From assembly GCF_000001735.4 (NCBI RefSeq), contig NC_003076.8, forward strand, positions 15,565,835 through 15,629,834: a stretch of 64,000 bases of DNA. Direction: 5' to 3'. The notes under the pieces were generated by a model. It ran no database searches, had not been told where the DNA came from, and saw only the letters and a program-made list of their open reading frames with translations. Numbering within the stretch: position 1 is the first letter of the stretch; every line of letters begins with the position of its first letter. Shown one piece after another: positions 15,835-26,689 of this stretch. The DNA comes from Arabidopsis thaliana (Eukaryota > Streptophyta > Magnoliopsida > Brassicales > Brassicaceae). The translations under genes were made by a program, and so were the position numbers.

Positions 15835-16687
15835 TTTTTTTTTTTTTGGCTCAACAACAATAATTATCATTAAACAACAGAGTTTTACAACTTGTCTAAT
15901 TCCACAAACGATTTTACCCAATATGGCACTATAGAATACAACTTAGGATCATAATTCTCAAGAGAAAGAGATTCCTTTGCTATCCTATCTGCCACTCCAT
16001 TGCCTCCACGATGCATGAACACAAACTTTGTTTCCTCAAAATGCTGAAGCAAGAGCTTGATGTCTTGTAGAATAGGGTCCAGAATAGGCATATCACCGTT
16101 ATCAACAAGAATAGACACCAATTGTTGGGAGTCAGATTCAAAGATTACCTTTCGGTAATTGAGTCGAGAGAGTGACAACACCGCCCAACGCATGGCTTCA
16201 GCCTCAGTAACCAAGGCGGATTGAGTCATTGATAGCCCTTGCACCCATCCAAAGCACGTTCTTGTCGGAGTTTCTAAGCACCCAGCCGATGCCACACTTG
16301 CTGCGTTCTGCATTCCAAGCTCCATCTGAGTTACACTTAACCCACCCATGTGGGGGTTGCTTCCACTTGATCACTTGCTGCTCAGATCTCTCTATGTGTT
16401 TTGGTAGAAAACTCCGCTGCAGATTTTGCCTCCACTCCTCAACATCCTCTACAGCCCGCCGAATTACATCTGGTGCATCAAACTGTTTCCCCTTAAAAAC
16501 GAGGTCATTTCGATTCTTCCACAGTCTCCATAGAATCCATGGAGCTACCATACCGTCATCTCCCAACTGTGGGTGGTACTGATTAATGTTCAATATCCTG
16601 TGCATGTTTTGGTATAGAGAATCTGACCACTCACCTTCAGGCGGGGCTGGGATGGGGGATATAGCCCAAACAAGTCTAGCAAAACTA
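15835..16687 (-). mobile_element. 5'-truncated LINE with RNase H domain
   Basis: A T-run at 15833-15849 is the poly(A) tail of a minus-strand element. TTCCTGATTCTT at 15823-15834 and again at 16688-16699 is a 12-bp target duplication. The coding text is the end of an ORF2 protein: WKNRNDLVFKG, then an RNase H domain with acidic residues in CNSDGAW, TEAEAMRW, FESDSQQ and GGNGVADRIAKES. The domain is split between two minus-strand frames (16605-16204 and 16349-15885), so there is one frameshift near 16210-16250. Endonuclease and reverse transcriptase are absent, the normal result of truncated reverse transcription. Confidence 0.85.
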
Positions 16688-16699
16688 TTCCTGATTCTT

Positions 16700-17459
16700 A
16701 GTTTTTCTGATTCTTAGTCAGCGGAAAGTATAGCCCAAACTTTTTCTGATTCTTAGTCAGCGGAAAAACAATTTTTCCGGAACCAAAACATAAACCAAAA
16801 CTATTGAAGCAAAAAAACAATTTAAGGCATAAAGCCATAATTAAAATAAACTCAACAACCGAAACTTTAAAATGAATCCTTAATTATTTTCCACTGAGAA
16901 GCAAATCACAACACAAATACTTTTTTTTCAAAAACTGAATTTTGTTGATGATGATGGTAAATACCACAACCGGAAAATTTGGAACTACTTGTCCTCATTT
17001 AGTTAGTGCTTAAAAGACTTATGAAATCAAACCATCTACTTACAAACTCCAGTTTGACAGGCTTCGTTGAAGAAACTTTAGAAACATAGAAAACATGCTG
17101 AGATCGATAAAGTCGAGATATGTTTAATAGGGTCTATAAGCTAGGAAATATGTTTTTATATAAATAAATAAATAAATAAAAAAACGACGTACATATGACT
17201 CTCATTTCTACCGATGATATGATATGATATATTTTTGTTACACTTTCCATTTTCCGCGTTAACTTCATCACTATGATTTCTTTCCAATTTTATTTACCAA
17301 TTATTGTTACAACTTAGACGAAAGTGTGTAATGTTATTTGGATAGTTTCGACGACGAATTTACAACCGTTATATGGTTCATATTTATGTAAGAAAAAGAA
17401 AAAAGTAAAATTTTCCCTAAAAAAATTAGTTATATATCTTAATCTCTATACTGTTCCCA
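16700..17459. other. Intergenic
   Basis: A/T-rich. Short repeats of TTTTTCTGATTCTTAGTCAG at 16702-16760 border the LINE, and a TAAA microsatellite lies at about 17160-17180. No gene. Confidence 0.4.
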
Positions 17460-17760
17460 ATATCCATTATACTTTATATTTGGTTTATATAGTCGTGTCT
17501 TATCATCTAAGAAACAATCAACCAATTTTAACCAAAAAAAAATTATTAAACAAAACCAGCAAGTGTTAACATTTTAACACACCCCAACACGATCAAATTG
17601 ACCTTCTCTTAAAGTCAGTGATATAAACGACAGATAAAAGGAAGAAATCATTAAGAAAAAAACACACTTGCCATTTCAAATTTCAAGTGCATCATGTTTG
17701 TTGGAGAAATAATATATATAAACAGTTTATAATGTTCAATTAAACATAATGGGTTGAGGA
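17460..17760 (+). promoter_or_regulatory. GLP unit 2 upstream promoter module (separated from its core promoter)
   Basis: Shares TATAGTCGTGTCTTATC, TAAGAAACAATCAA, TTTAACACACCCCAACACG and TTGACCTTC with the module before GLP3 at 22550-22660. Here a 1.3 kb insertion separates it from the TATA box at 19151. Confidence 0.75.
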
Positions 17761-17764
17761 AAGA

Positions 17765-19080
17765 AAACTAAAACTTTATTAGAATAATTGTTATGAATGC
17801 CTTTTCAACATTACTCTTTTTCCAATACTATCCATTTTTATTTTTCATTTTCATTTATACCCTCTCTTAATGTTTAATGACCATTTTACCTCTATTTGGA
17901 AAATGTTTTAGATAAACAAAATGAAATATTTGTTTTTTCCCGCCCAAAATATTCTGAAAATAAATTTCCCGCCAAACGTTTTCCGCCAAAATGTTTTTAA
18001 AAAAAAACATTTTTCAATTTCAAAAAAACAAATTTGGCGGAAAATAGATTACAAGGGATTTTAAAAGATTTTAAAAGGGCTTTAAAACATTTTCAAGAGA
18101 TTTTAAAAGATTTTAAAAGGGTTTTAAAAGATTTACAAGAGTTTTTAAAAGATTAACAAGGTTTTTAAAAGATTTTCAAAGAATTTACAAGGGTTTTAAA
18201 ATCCTTTAAAAACTCTTGTAAATCTTGTTAAAACTTTTTGTAAAGGTTCACAAGAGTTTTAAAATGGTTCAAAAATTATTAAAGGGTTTACCAGGGTTTT
18301 TAAAAGATTTTTAACTGGTTTAAAAGGATTTTAAAGGATTTACAAGGGTTTTTAAAAGATTGAAAAAACATATACAAGAATTTCAAAACCCTTTAAGAAC
18401 TCTTGTAAATCTTTTTAAAACCTTTTGTAAGGGGTTCACAAGAGTTTTAAAATGGTTCAAAAATTATTTAAGGGTTTACAAGGGTTTTTAAAATATTTTT
18501 AAATGGTTTACAAAAGTTTTAAATGATTTACAAGGGTTTTTAAAAGATTTACAAGGGTATTTAAAATTCTTGTAAATCATTTTAAAACTCTTTAAAAACA
18601 CTTGTAAATCTTTTAAAATCATTGTAAAAGGTTTAAAATGATTTACAAAGGTTTTAAAAAGGGTTTTTATAGTATTTACATATATAAAGACTTTATAAAG
18701 ATTTTAAGAGGTTTTAACTGATTTACAAGGGTTTTTAACAAATTTACAAAGCTTTTAAAAAACTGTACAAGGTTTTTTAAAGAGTTTTTAGAGGGTTCTT
18801 AAAACTTTTACAAGGATTTTTAAATGCATGTTTTTAGCTGGGACTTTTTTGTCGTGGAGAAAAAAAATTGGAGGGAAAAAAAAAATTTGGCGGAATTTTG
18901 TTTTTGTCGGGAAAAAAAATTTTGGCGGGAAAATTTCAGTTTATTATTACATATTCTCGTTAGATGAGTGTAATTTGGTCATTTGCTCAAGAGAAGTGGG
19001 ATTTTTAAAAATGGACAACATAAAAGGGTATTGTTGCAAAAGGGTAGTAGAAAAAGGGTATTTTTGCAAATCTCTAAATA
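17765..19080. mobile_element. MULE-like/foldback insertion in the GLP2 promoter
   Basis: The GLP3 promoter is an uninterrupted paralogue. Its sequence before (ATTAAACATAAT) and after (TTAACCAAGTCAAATATCAAG) is contiguous there but 1.3 kb apart here. The ends are imperfect inverted copies: CCCGCCAAA and GACCATTTTACCTC on the left, GGCGGGAAAA and GAGTGTAATTTGGTC on the right. This layout, long ends rich in TTTGGCGGGAAA around an internal array, fits a non-autonomous Mutator-like element; no transposase frame. I did not find a convincing 9-bp target duplication, so exact borders are uncertain by about 20 bases. Confidence 0.65.
18040..18830. repeat. A/T-rich minisatellite of TTTTAAAAGATTTACAAGGG-type units
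   Basis: Dozens of degenerate units of about 20 bases (ACAAGGGTTTTTAAAAGATT and variants). They occur in both orientations: blocks such as CTTTAAAAACTCTTGTAAAT at 18200-18230, 18390-18420 and 18570-18600 are inverted relative to the rest. Transcripts could fold into long hairpins. The array lies inside the MULE-like insertion. Confidence 0.85.
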
Positions 19081-19238
19081 TATTAACCAAGTCAAATATC
19101 AAGTTAATGATTATTTAATTTCTTAGATTATTTCAACACCTAAACTCATCTATAAATTGAAGTCTATGGAACATAAGTTATTTTATCTCTTCAATACAAT
19201 CTTATTCCACAGACAAAAACCCTCTTCCTATCTCGTTA

Positions 19239-20007
19239 ATGGCAATGAAGAGTCTCTCATTTCTTGCAGCTCTATCTCTCTTGGCTTTAACACTTCCATT
19301 AACCATTGCTTCTGATCCAAGCCAACTTCAAGACTTTTGTGTCAGCGCCAACAGCTCAGCAAATGGCGGTATGTACATGATGATTGCAAAACATTTTTAC
19401 TCATATTATTAATAATTTTTCTCATATCTTAATAACACTATCTCCTTCTTGGTTACAATTTTCAGTTTTTGTTAATGGAAAGTTCTGCAAGGACCCAAAG
19501 CTGGTCACAGCAGATGACTTCTTTTTCCCAGGGCTTCAAACTGCAAGACCCATAACAAGTCCTGTTGGGTCGACCGTGACAGCCGTCAATGTTAACAACC
19601 TTCTTGGGTTAAACACTCTTGGAATCTCCCTTGTCCGTATTGATTATGCGGTTGACGGACAGAACCCACCTCACACCCACCCACGTGCCACGGAGATCTT
19701 GGTTGTCGAACTAGGAACACTTCTCGTAGGGTTTGTTACATCAAACCCCGATAATCGCCTATTCACTAAAGTTCTCAACGAGGGTGATGTATTTGTGTTT
19801 CCAGAGGGACTCATCCATTTTCAAGCAAACATTGGCAAGGCACCAGCGGTTGCATTCGCCGCTCTAAGCAGCCAAAACCCTGGTGTCATCACTATTGCAC
19901 CAACCGTGTTTGGGGCTAACCCAGCCATCAACCCAAATATTCTTGCAAAGGCGTTCCAGGTTGACCCAAGGGTTGTCATGGATCTACAGACCAAGTTCAA
20001 GAAATAA
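19239..20007 (+). CDS. Germin-like protein, subfamily 1 (GLP unit 2)
   Basis: Exons 19239-19368 and 19466-20007; 223 residues. Signal peptide [20 protein letters not shown] with cleavage before [11 protein letters not shown]. All four metal ligands are present ([12 protein letters not shown] and FPEGLIHFQ), and the cysteines in QDFCV and GKFCKDP form the usual disulphide. A second Met (MAMK) is in frame two codons on; the first is used because it matches GLP3. The coding text is nearly identical to GLP3, so these are the youngest duplicates of the array. TATA box at 19151. Upstream regulation may be disturbed by the 1.3 kb insertion between distal and core promoter. Confidence 0.95.
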
Positions 20008-20380
20008 TAATATCGTACTTTTGAATTGCTATCCCTTTATATATTTGTGCCTGAATAAGGATCGTGTTTCTCCGTCCATCCTTTCGTGACATGATCTGTT
20101 TCTTTGCTTCACCTTGATTCAATTCTAAATAAATTAATATTTGCACATATGTTTTTAAAAATGTATTCATGTTCCTAATGTCAGTTTGGAAATTCACAAG
20201 TTATCACTATTCTGGTGGAGTTTTCTTCAACAAAACAAAAACAACAACAAAAAAACCATATTCATTCATTACAAAATATATCAAAGTCTCTAGCTCATTG
20301 AGAGATTTTTGCCTTCAGAATCCCTTAACAAAAAACAGAAAAAAAGAAGAAGAAGAGATGTTTCGCCTTGAGACCATCCA

Positions 20381-20619
20381 CATTGAATAGCCTCTCATGT
20401 TGTCTTAAATACTAAACATAGTTAAAATTAAAGACATCCTCCTTTTTGGATGTCAAAAATGTCTTTCCTATGACATTTTAGACACTCAAAACAGAAAATG
20501 TCTTTAATTAATTAATTAATTAATTTTTATTTATTTTTTTAATGTCTTTAATTTTAATCATGATTAAACTATTTTTACCATGGTTAGTCTTTGAGACATC
20601 CATGAGAGGTTATGCAATG
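20381..20619. mobile_element. MITE with long terminal inverted repeats
   Basis: The left end CATTGAATAGCCTCTCATG and the right end CATGAGAGGTTATGCAATG are inverted copies. The similarity continues inward (TGTCTTAAATACTAA / TTAGTCTTTGAGACA, and TTAAAATTAAAGACAT / AATGTCTTTAATTTTAA), so most of the 240 bases can fold into a hairpin. Non-coding. Superfamily not assigned. Confidence 0.65.
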
Positions 20620-20967
20620 GAGATACTTTGAGGAATTAACGTTTTTAGCTAAAGAAGTTAAAGACTAATCACGTGCCATGAGCATGGGAAATTTTACTCG
20701 GTTTTAAACAAATAACTTGCTTTGATTTATGTTTTTTCTTCTTCTCCATCTTGCTTGTTCAATTTGTATCAAAAGACAAAGAGAGGAAAATTCATTGATG
20801 TGGCACATATATATGGCTAGTGCTCTACGATGGATTTACCACCGAAATACGGGTTCGGATTTATGTGGAAAAGGTAAAATATACTCCGAAAACATTAGTT
20901 ATATATCCAATGATCAAAAATCGATATATAGACGGTAACTAAAACATTTGATAAGAGTCTGGGGCCT

Positions 20968-22008
20968 TATTAGTATAAATATGGGTTAGAATATTACCAT
21001 ATATCTAAATCCTCAATATATTTAGGTTTAGCCGGCGCCTAAACTATCTTGTAATATAAATATTTTCCTCTAGATCAATAAAGATTCAAGCTATTCTCTC
21101 AACTTTGGCATGCTAGCAGAGCCAAACACTAATAGAGCCAAACACTAATTGATCCAAACACACAAAACTCTTCTCTCATCACATAGATTTTCACTATGGT
21201 GAACCCTCCTCCCTCACCAAACTCCGGTAAAAGTACTTCGACCTCCGGAATAACTAAAGATTCTTCTCAAATCTCAAACTCTCCTTATTACTTATATCCA
21301 TCGGATCACCCTCATCAAGTTCAGTTAAGATTTGCTCACTCAAAAACGTCGTCTACTTTTTCTTGAGAACAAACCACACACAAAACACGAACAAGAATAT
21401 GCTTTGTTTTCGAAACAGAATATTGAGAACATAGAAAATGTGAAACCGGAAAAGATGCAAGATGAAAGTGCAAGAAGTAAGAACAGAGAACACAAGAGCA
21501 GGTTTGATAACCTAGTTCACTCCCAAAAGGGTAGCTACGTCTCGGCCGAGACTGTGCTCGGAATCCACTAAATCAGAGATAGTGTTTACAAGGAGAAATA
21601 CAAATGACCACTCGATACCTTTCACTAGTACTCAAGTTCACTCTGTATCACTCTCCTTCTAATCCAGTTTTCCACGAGCGTATGAAACACATTGAAAACG
21701 ACTGTCATTTCATTCACATTGAGCTCGTTTCAGGAAACATTGCAACCGCTCATGTGGGCACTACCGAGTAGCTAACGGATCTCCGTACTATAGCATTTGG
21801 ATGTTAACAATTTCAGTATTTATTTCGCAAATTAAGCGTTTATAACCTGCACGGTCCAACTTGAGGGAGAGTATTAGGATAAATATGATTTGGAATATTA
21901 CCATATCTCTAAATTCTCAATATATTTAGGTTTAGCCTAAACTCTCTTGTAATATAAATACTCTCCTCTAAATCAATAAAGATTCAGGCTATTCTCTCAA
22001 CTTTGGCA
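20968..22008 (+). mobile_element. Small Ty1/copia-type LTR element, internally deleted fossil
   Basis: Two LTRs of about 140 bases (20968-21110 and 21872-22008), a 5-bp target duplication GGCCT on both sides (20963-20967 and 22009-22013), a primer-binding site just after the left LTR (TGCTAGCAGAGCC, resembling the initiator Met tRNA complement) and a purine tract before the right LTR (TTGAGGGAGAG). The internal 760 bases keep only a gag-like beginning and are non-functional; pol is absent. The LTRs differ at roughly 8% of positions by eye plus one small indel, so the insertion is probably a few million years old. Confidence 0.85.
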
Positions 22009-22013
22009 GGCCT

Positions 22014-22544
22014 AGAACGAGAGTTTAGGCAGAACGGAGCCTAGGCCTTAAGAAATTTATTGTATTTAGTTATATACATGTTAAGATTTTATATATCACT
22101 AATTATATATACCTGCCTCCATTTTGAAAAGAAATCTAACAATACATTCCCTTATTTCAAATTTAAATTTGAATTTAACATAGAAGAAAAATCTAATATC
22201 ATAAAGTTCAAACCCAAAAAATAATTAATAAACAGTTAAAAGCTAAATGTCGAGATGATCAATTGAATCCTTTTTATATCCGAATATTTAGTTAAAGTAC
22301 GTCGTATGATACGACATAAGCATTAAACAAAAAAAAACTTAAATATTAACCAATTTGAGCAATTTTGGCCAATTTGAACTGATTTAGACTGCCTGAACCG
22401 GATTTCTGATTTTTCCCAGTGATACGATGAAAATCGTTTCGGTTGAGACCACCTAGACTGCCTAAACGGGCCCTTTGAACGTTTTTTTTAAAACATTAAT
22501 TATATCTTATCTCTATACTATTATTCTCATTATCCATTAATTAC
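22014..22544. repeat. GCCTAG-rich dispersed repeat
   Basis: Contains GCCTAGGCCTTAAG near 22040 and CACCTAGACTGCCTAAACGG near 22450. A similar vocabulary (CTAGACGCC, TTTAGGCGACC, CTCCTAGGCAACCGCG) occurs at 32590-32940. The LTR element inserted at its left edge. Probably an old transposon; family unknown. Confidence 0.4.
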
Positions 22545-22936
22545 ATTTGGTTTATATAGTCGTGTCTTATCTAAGAAACAATCAAACAGATACACCAAAT
22601 GCTAACAATTTAACACACCCCAACACGTTCACATTGACCTTCCCTTCGAGTAATCACTCAATAAATGTATATCAAACTTCAAGTGCACCACGTTTCGTTG
22701 GGAAATAATTTTTTTTTTTTCATCAACTTGAATTTTGAATTAAACATAATTTGTTCAAGAATGTTTTTTTAAATACTTTTAACCAAGTCAAATATCAAGT
22801 TCATTGTATTACTTAATTTCTTGGATTAGTTCAACACGTAAACTCATCTATAAAATTGAAGTCTATGTCTCATAAGTTTCTTATCTCTTCAATACAATCT
22901 TATTCCACAAACATAAACCCTCTTCCTATCTTTTTA
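22545..22936 (+). promoter_or_regulatory. GLP unit 3 promoter
   Basis: Uninterrupted version of the GLP2 promoter: distal block at 22550-22660, AACCAAGTCAAATATCAAG near 22783, TATA box at 22849, and a leader (TCTCTTCAATACAATC) identical to that of GLP2. Confidence 0.75.
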
Positions 22937-23692
22937 ATGGCAATGAAGAGTCTCTCATTTCTTGCAGTGCTCTCTCTCTTGGCTTTAACACTTCCATTAG
23001 CCATTGCTTCTGATCCAAGCCAACTTCAAGACTTTTGTGTCAGCGCCAACACCTCAGCCAATGGCGGTATGTACATGATGATTGCAAATCATTTTCAATA
23101 AAAAATTTCATATCTTAATAACACTTTTTCTTCTTGGTTACTATTTTCAGTTTTTGTTAATGGAAAGTTCTGCAAGGACCCAAAGCTGGTCACAGCAGAT
23201 GACTTCTTTTTCTCAGGGCTTCAAACTGCAAGACCCATTACTAGTCCCGTTGGGTCGACCGTGACAGCCGTCAATGTTAACAACCTTCTTGGATTAAACA
23301 CTCTTGGAATCTCCCTTGTCCGTATTGATTATGCGGTTAACGGACAGAACCCACCTCACACCCACCCACGTGCCACAGAGATCTTGGTTGTCGAACAAGG
23401 AACACTTCTCGTAGGGTTTGTCACATCAAACCCGGATAATCGCCTATTCTCAAAAGTTCTCAACGAGGGTGATGTATTTGTGTTTCCCGAGGGACTCATC
23501 CATTTTCAAGCAAACATTGGCAAGGCACCAGCGGTTGCATTCGCCGCTCTAAGCAGCCAAAACCCTGGTGTCATCACTATTGCCAACACCGTGTTTGGGG
23601 CTAACCCAGCCATAAACCCAACTATTCTTGCAAAGGCATTCCAGTTGAACCCAAGGGTTGTCATGGATCTACAGACCAAGTTCAAGAAATAA
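22937..23692 (+). CDS. Germin-like protein, subfamily 1 (GLP unit 3)
   Basis: Exons 22937-23066 and 23151-23692; 223 residues, from [20 protein letters not shown] to [11 protein letters not shown]. Signal peptide, QDFCV and GKFCKDP cysteines, [12 protein letters not shown] and FPEGLIHFQ are all intact. It differs from GLP2 at few positions (for example [23 protein letters not shown] here, [23 protein letters not shown] there). An upstream in-frame ATG at 22856 lies in the leader/TATA region and is not the likely start. Confidence 0.95.
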
Positions 23693-24379
23693 TGATATCG
23701 TGATTTGAGTTGCTTTCCCTTTATGTACTTGTGCCTGAATAAGGATCTTGTATTTCCGTTTATCATATCATCATATGATGTCTTTTTTGCTTTTACCTTG
23801 ATTCAATTCTAAATAAACAATGATTTTCCGTTCTTAATAAGGGATACATGTTTTGTACACCATCTAAATAATAGAGAAGCATATGGTTACTCAAGCATCT
23901 ACATGAAAACCCTAGTTCAGATGCTGATTACAATGTGTATACTTTCCCTTGTGAATTCTCAAAATTCATTTAGCATGAATTTCTTTTTACAAACATATCT
24001 CTTTTAGCATGTTGAAGATACTCTGCCAAGAAAGTTACGTAACGTTCTCTCATCTTGAAAATTGTTAAGTATTAAACAAATTTGGAAAGAAATAATAAAA
24101 ACTAACTATGATGAGCACCGCATATTCAACGATAGATAATCTATTGGTTGAAATTTATGTGACAAAGTTAGCTATTATGTAATAACACTAGATTTTGAAT
24201 CCTTTTTTTGATAAAACCTATCATCTGATACGGTCAGTTTTGGTAAAAAAGTATCGCAGTGTTTTAGAGTGGACTTCTCCCTGAAGGACCACCACACTAT
24301 ATGTCATGAGTTTAGAATTTATAATCTTGAGCTCATTGAATTTTATCATCGATTTTGATTGACATACATGATACATGTA
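23693..24379. other. Intergenic after GLP3
   Basis: A/T-rich; no open frame. At 24190 CACTAGATTTTGAATCC looks like a degenerate Helitron 3' end, but no hairpin is visible. Confidence 0.4.
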
Positions 24380-24720
24380 GTTGGTATAATTGTTCGTGCC
24401 TACTCACTTAAAGAAACAATCAAACCCAACTAAGAGTTTTATATTGACATTTGGTTGAGTCAACTTAGCTGCATGTGCAAATGAAATATTGTCAAAATGA
24501 GCACGTATAGATTCATGACAAGTTGAGAAAATATAATCATCAAACAAACAAACATATTTTGTGTAACTTGTCAACACTTGCCATTTCATACATCAACTGG
24601 ATCATTTTTCATTTGAATTAAAACTTCACTTATAGTTTCTTATTGTATTTAGCTAGATTGAAATATGACCACTATAAACATGGTGCGTTGAGGGAACACG
24701 GTTTTTTTAATTAAAAAATC
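24380..24720 (+). promoter_or_regulatory. GLP unit 4 promoter relic
   Basis: Carries the shared blocks AAAGAAACAATCAAACC, GTTGAGTCAACTTAGC and CAACACTTGCCATTTCATA, so a complete GLP unit once stood here. It is followed by a gene that lacks its 5' half. Confidence 0.6.
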
Positions 24721-24765
24721 TTAATTATTTCGGACTTGTTATTGATACATTGTAGACTTTTTTGG

Positions 24766-25146
24766 ACCGAGATCTTGGTTGTCCATCAAGGAACACTTTT
24801 TGTAGGGTTTGTTACGTCAAACCAAGTCGGAAACCGTCTCTTCACCAAAACGCTAAACATGGGAGATGTTTTTGTGTTTCCAGAGGGATTCATTCACTTC
24901 CAATTCAATGTGGGACGATCTCCAGCGGTTGCATTCGCTGCTTTGAGCAGCCAAAACCCCGGTGTCATCTCTATTGTCAACACCGTCTTTGGGTCTAACC
25001 CACCAACTAATCTGAATGTTCTTGCTAAGGGATTCCAGTTGGACCCTAGGGTGGCCATGCTCATGGATCTACAAGCCAAAATTCTGATCATGAAATACGA
25101 AATAGTGTGTTGCTATTTTATTTCATCCATGCATTTGTTTAAATAA
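24766..25146 (+). pseudogene. 5'-truncated germin-like gene (GLP unit 4)
   Basis: Homology to the other GLPs begins abruptly at [15 protein letters not shown]. The signal peptide, the intron, the N-terminal disulphide and both box B histidines are missing; only the Glu of box B and box C ([11 protein letters not shown]) remain. From there the frame is open to 25146, and the last 20 or so residues ([13 protein letters not shown]) run past the family's normal end. It cannot form a normal Mn site or be secreted in the usual way. It may be annotated as a short cupin gene, but I judge it a relic. The deletion removed the TATA region, exon 1, the intron and the first part of exon 2. Confidence 0.85.
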
Positions 25147-25630
25147 GGACCATGAGTTACCGTTCATTGTAATGCCACGATGTGATAGTTGCCTTTACTT
25201 TCAAGTGTCTTCATGAACTTATGTTTCGTTGAAGTGGTGAGTGAAATTATTTACAGATTCAAAATAACATTTTATTAGCATGTTTTGCAGACAATGCATT
25301 CATATAACTTTCTATAATACTTTCTTTTTTTTAATAGTTTATGGAAAAAAAAAGATTTTAGTCTCTTTGCATACACGAACGGTAGATTATTACATAACTT
25401 TGATCAATTTCGTTGTCTGATAAAATAGCATATTATCAATTTTAATCTATCTATTTTTTCACACATTCATATTTAGGTGGGCCTTATCTAGTGGCGATAT
25501 AATTTTGGATTGAATATGAGTATTTGTTATTATTTTCCTTGTATGAATGTAAAATTATATTCAAACAAAAATCTTGGGTGCAATAAATGCACTTATTTGC
25601 TTTGAGAGATTAATAACAGAATTAGAAACT
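25147..25630. other. Intergenic
   Basis: Nothing recognised; A/T-rich. Confidence 0.35.
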
Positions 25631-25639
25631 GAAAAATAA

Positions 25640-25840
25640 AGTTGGAGAGCTTAAGATCGTGACTGAAACCAGATGCAGAGATCATCATCTAGCGTCTTCG
25701 ATCTAAGCCAAAAATCTGGTTGCGGACAGTACAGTCTATAATATAGAGAATCTGATCAAAAGATTTAGGGATGTCGTCGTGCCTTCTTCTATTCCTCTCT
25801 TGCCAAATAACATGGCTTGTGAGTTGAAATATATATCGAA
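25640..25840 (-). mobile_element. LINE remnant (zf-RVT region)
   Basis: On the minus strand one frame reads HVIWQERNRRRHDDIPKS, the W-x-E-R-N-R-R motif found near the C-terminus of plant LINE ORF2 proteins. The surrounding text up to about 26110 is of similar composition but not clearly coding. Ends not defined. Confidence 0.5.
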
Positions 25841-26689
25841 GGATGAACCTTATGGTGCCTTTGAAAGAGGAGTCAAAGACTAGTGAAAAAATTACACTAA
25901 AAGAGGTTGTGTAGCGCTGATGGAGGAATTTGTAGGTTAGAGCCTCTCATACCTTAGCCGAGAATTACAAAAAAAGAATAGGTGATTTTGGGATTCCAAA
26001 GGGCCTTGGTAGAACATACAATTCGAAATCACTCGAGCATTCCAAATTTTCATTTGATCTCATGTAGTTAACCGATTATGTGTAGCCAGCAACAAAAAAA
26101 AAAAAAAAAGAGAATTTAGACGTCGTTCCAGGGAACCAATTATCCTTATGTCAATGTCTTACTTCACTGACTTGTCGGATTTGCTATTGAATACTTATTA
26201 TTCAGTAGGTTAAAAGTTGGGTTTAAAATAGATTAATTAACATAATTTACAATGACTAATATTGGGCTCAATCGATGCCAACCAATGGTTATTGTTTACT
26301 ATTTAGAATAAATCAAGATATCAAAATTCATAAAATGACTCAAATACCTTAAAGAGAATGTAATTTGTAACTTAATAATCCAAGATTAAGGAACAAGGCA
26401 ATTATAATATAAATTCATAATGTTAGAATCTTTTAGTTTCTCTTTAAGGTATTTGATGCTGGTAATGTTAGTATTCAGGATCTCTATATCACGTTCAAGT
26501 TTGGTACAATCCTTATGTGGTTAATAATAGTACATTAAACCTAAACCAAAAATCTAATAATAATGACATGGATTTTTAAGTCAAACCAAAAATCATTAAT
26601 TTCGGTTTGGTTTGGTAGGGTTTTGAGATACGGTTTTTTTGTCCAAGCCAGGTACTCTATTCCAATTTTCGATATGGGTTTATCCAATC
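25840..26689. other. Intergenic
   Basis: Contains an A-run at about 26093-26109 (possible retroposon tail) and no gene. Confidence 0.35.

Noticed and set aside
16229-16582. 117-codon plus-strand frame opposite the LINE
   Set aside because: Antisense to the RNase H coding text; no match and inside a transposon relic.
22856-22936. Upstream in-frame ATG extending GLP3
   Set aside because: It starts within a few bases of the TATA box and precedes the signal peptide; the homologous leader in GLP2 is not coding.
24190-24240. Helitron 3' end CACTAGATTTTGAATCC
   Set aside because: No hairpin before the CTAG, and no matching text inward compared with the two good copies.
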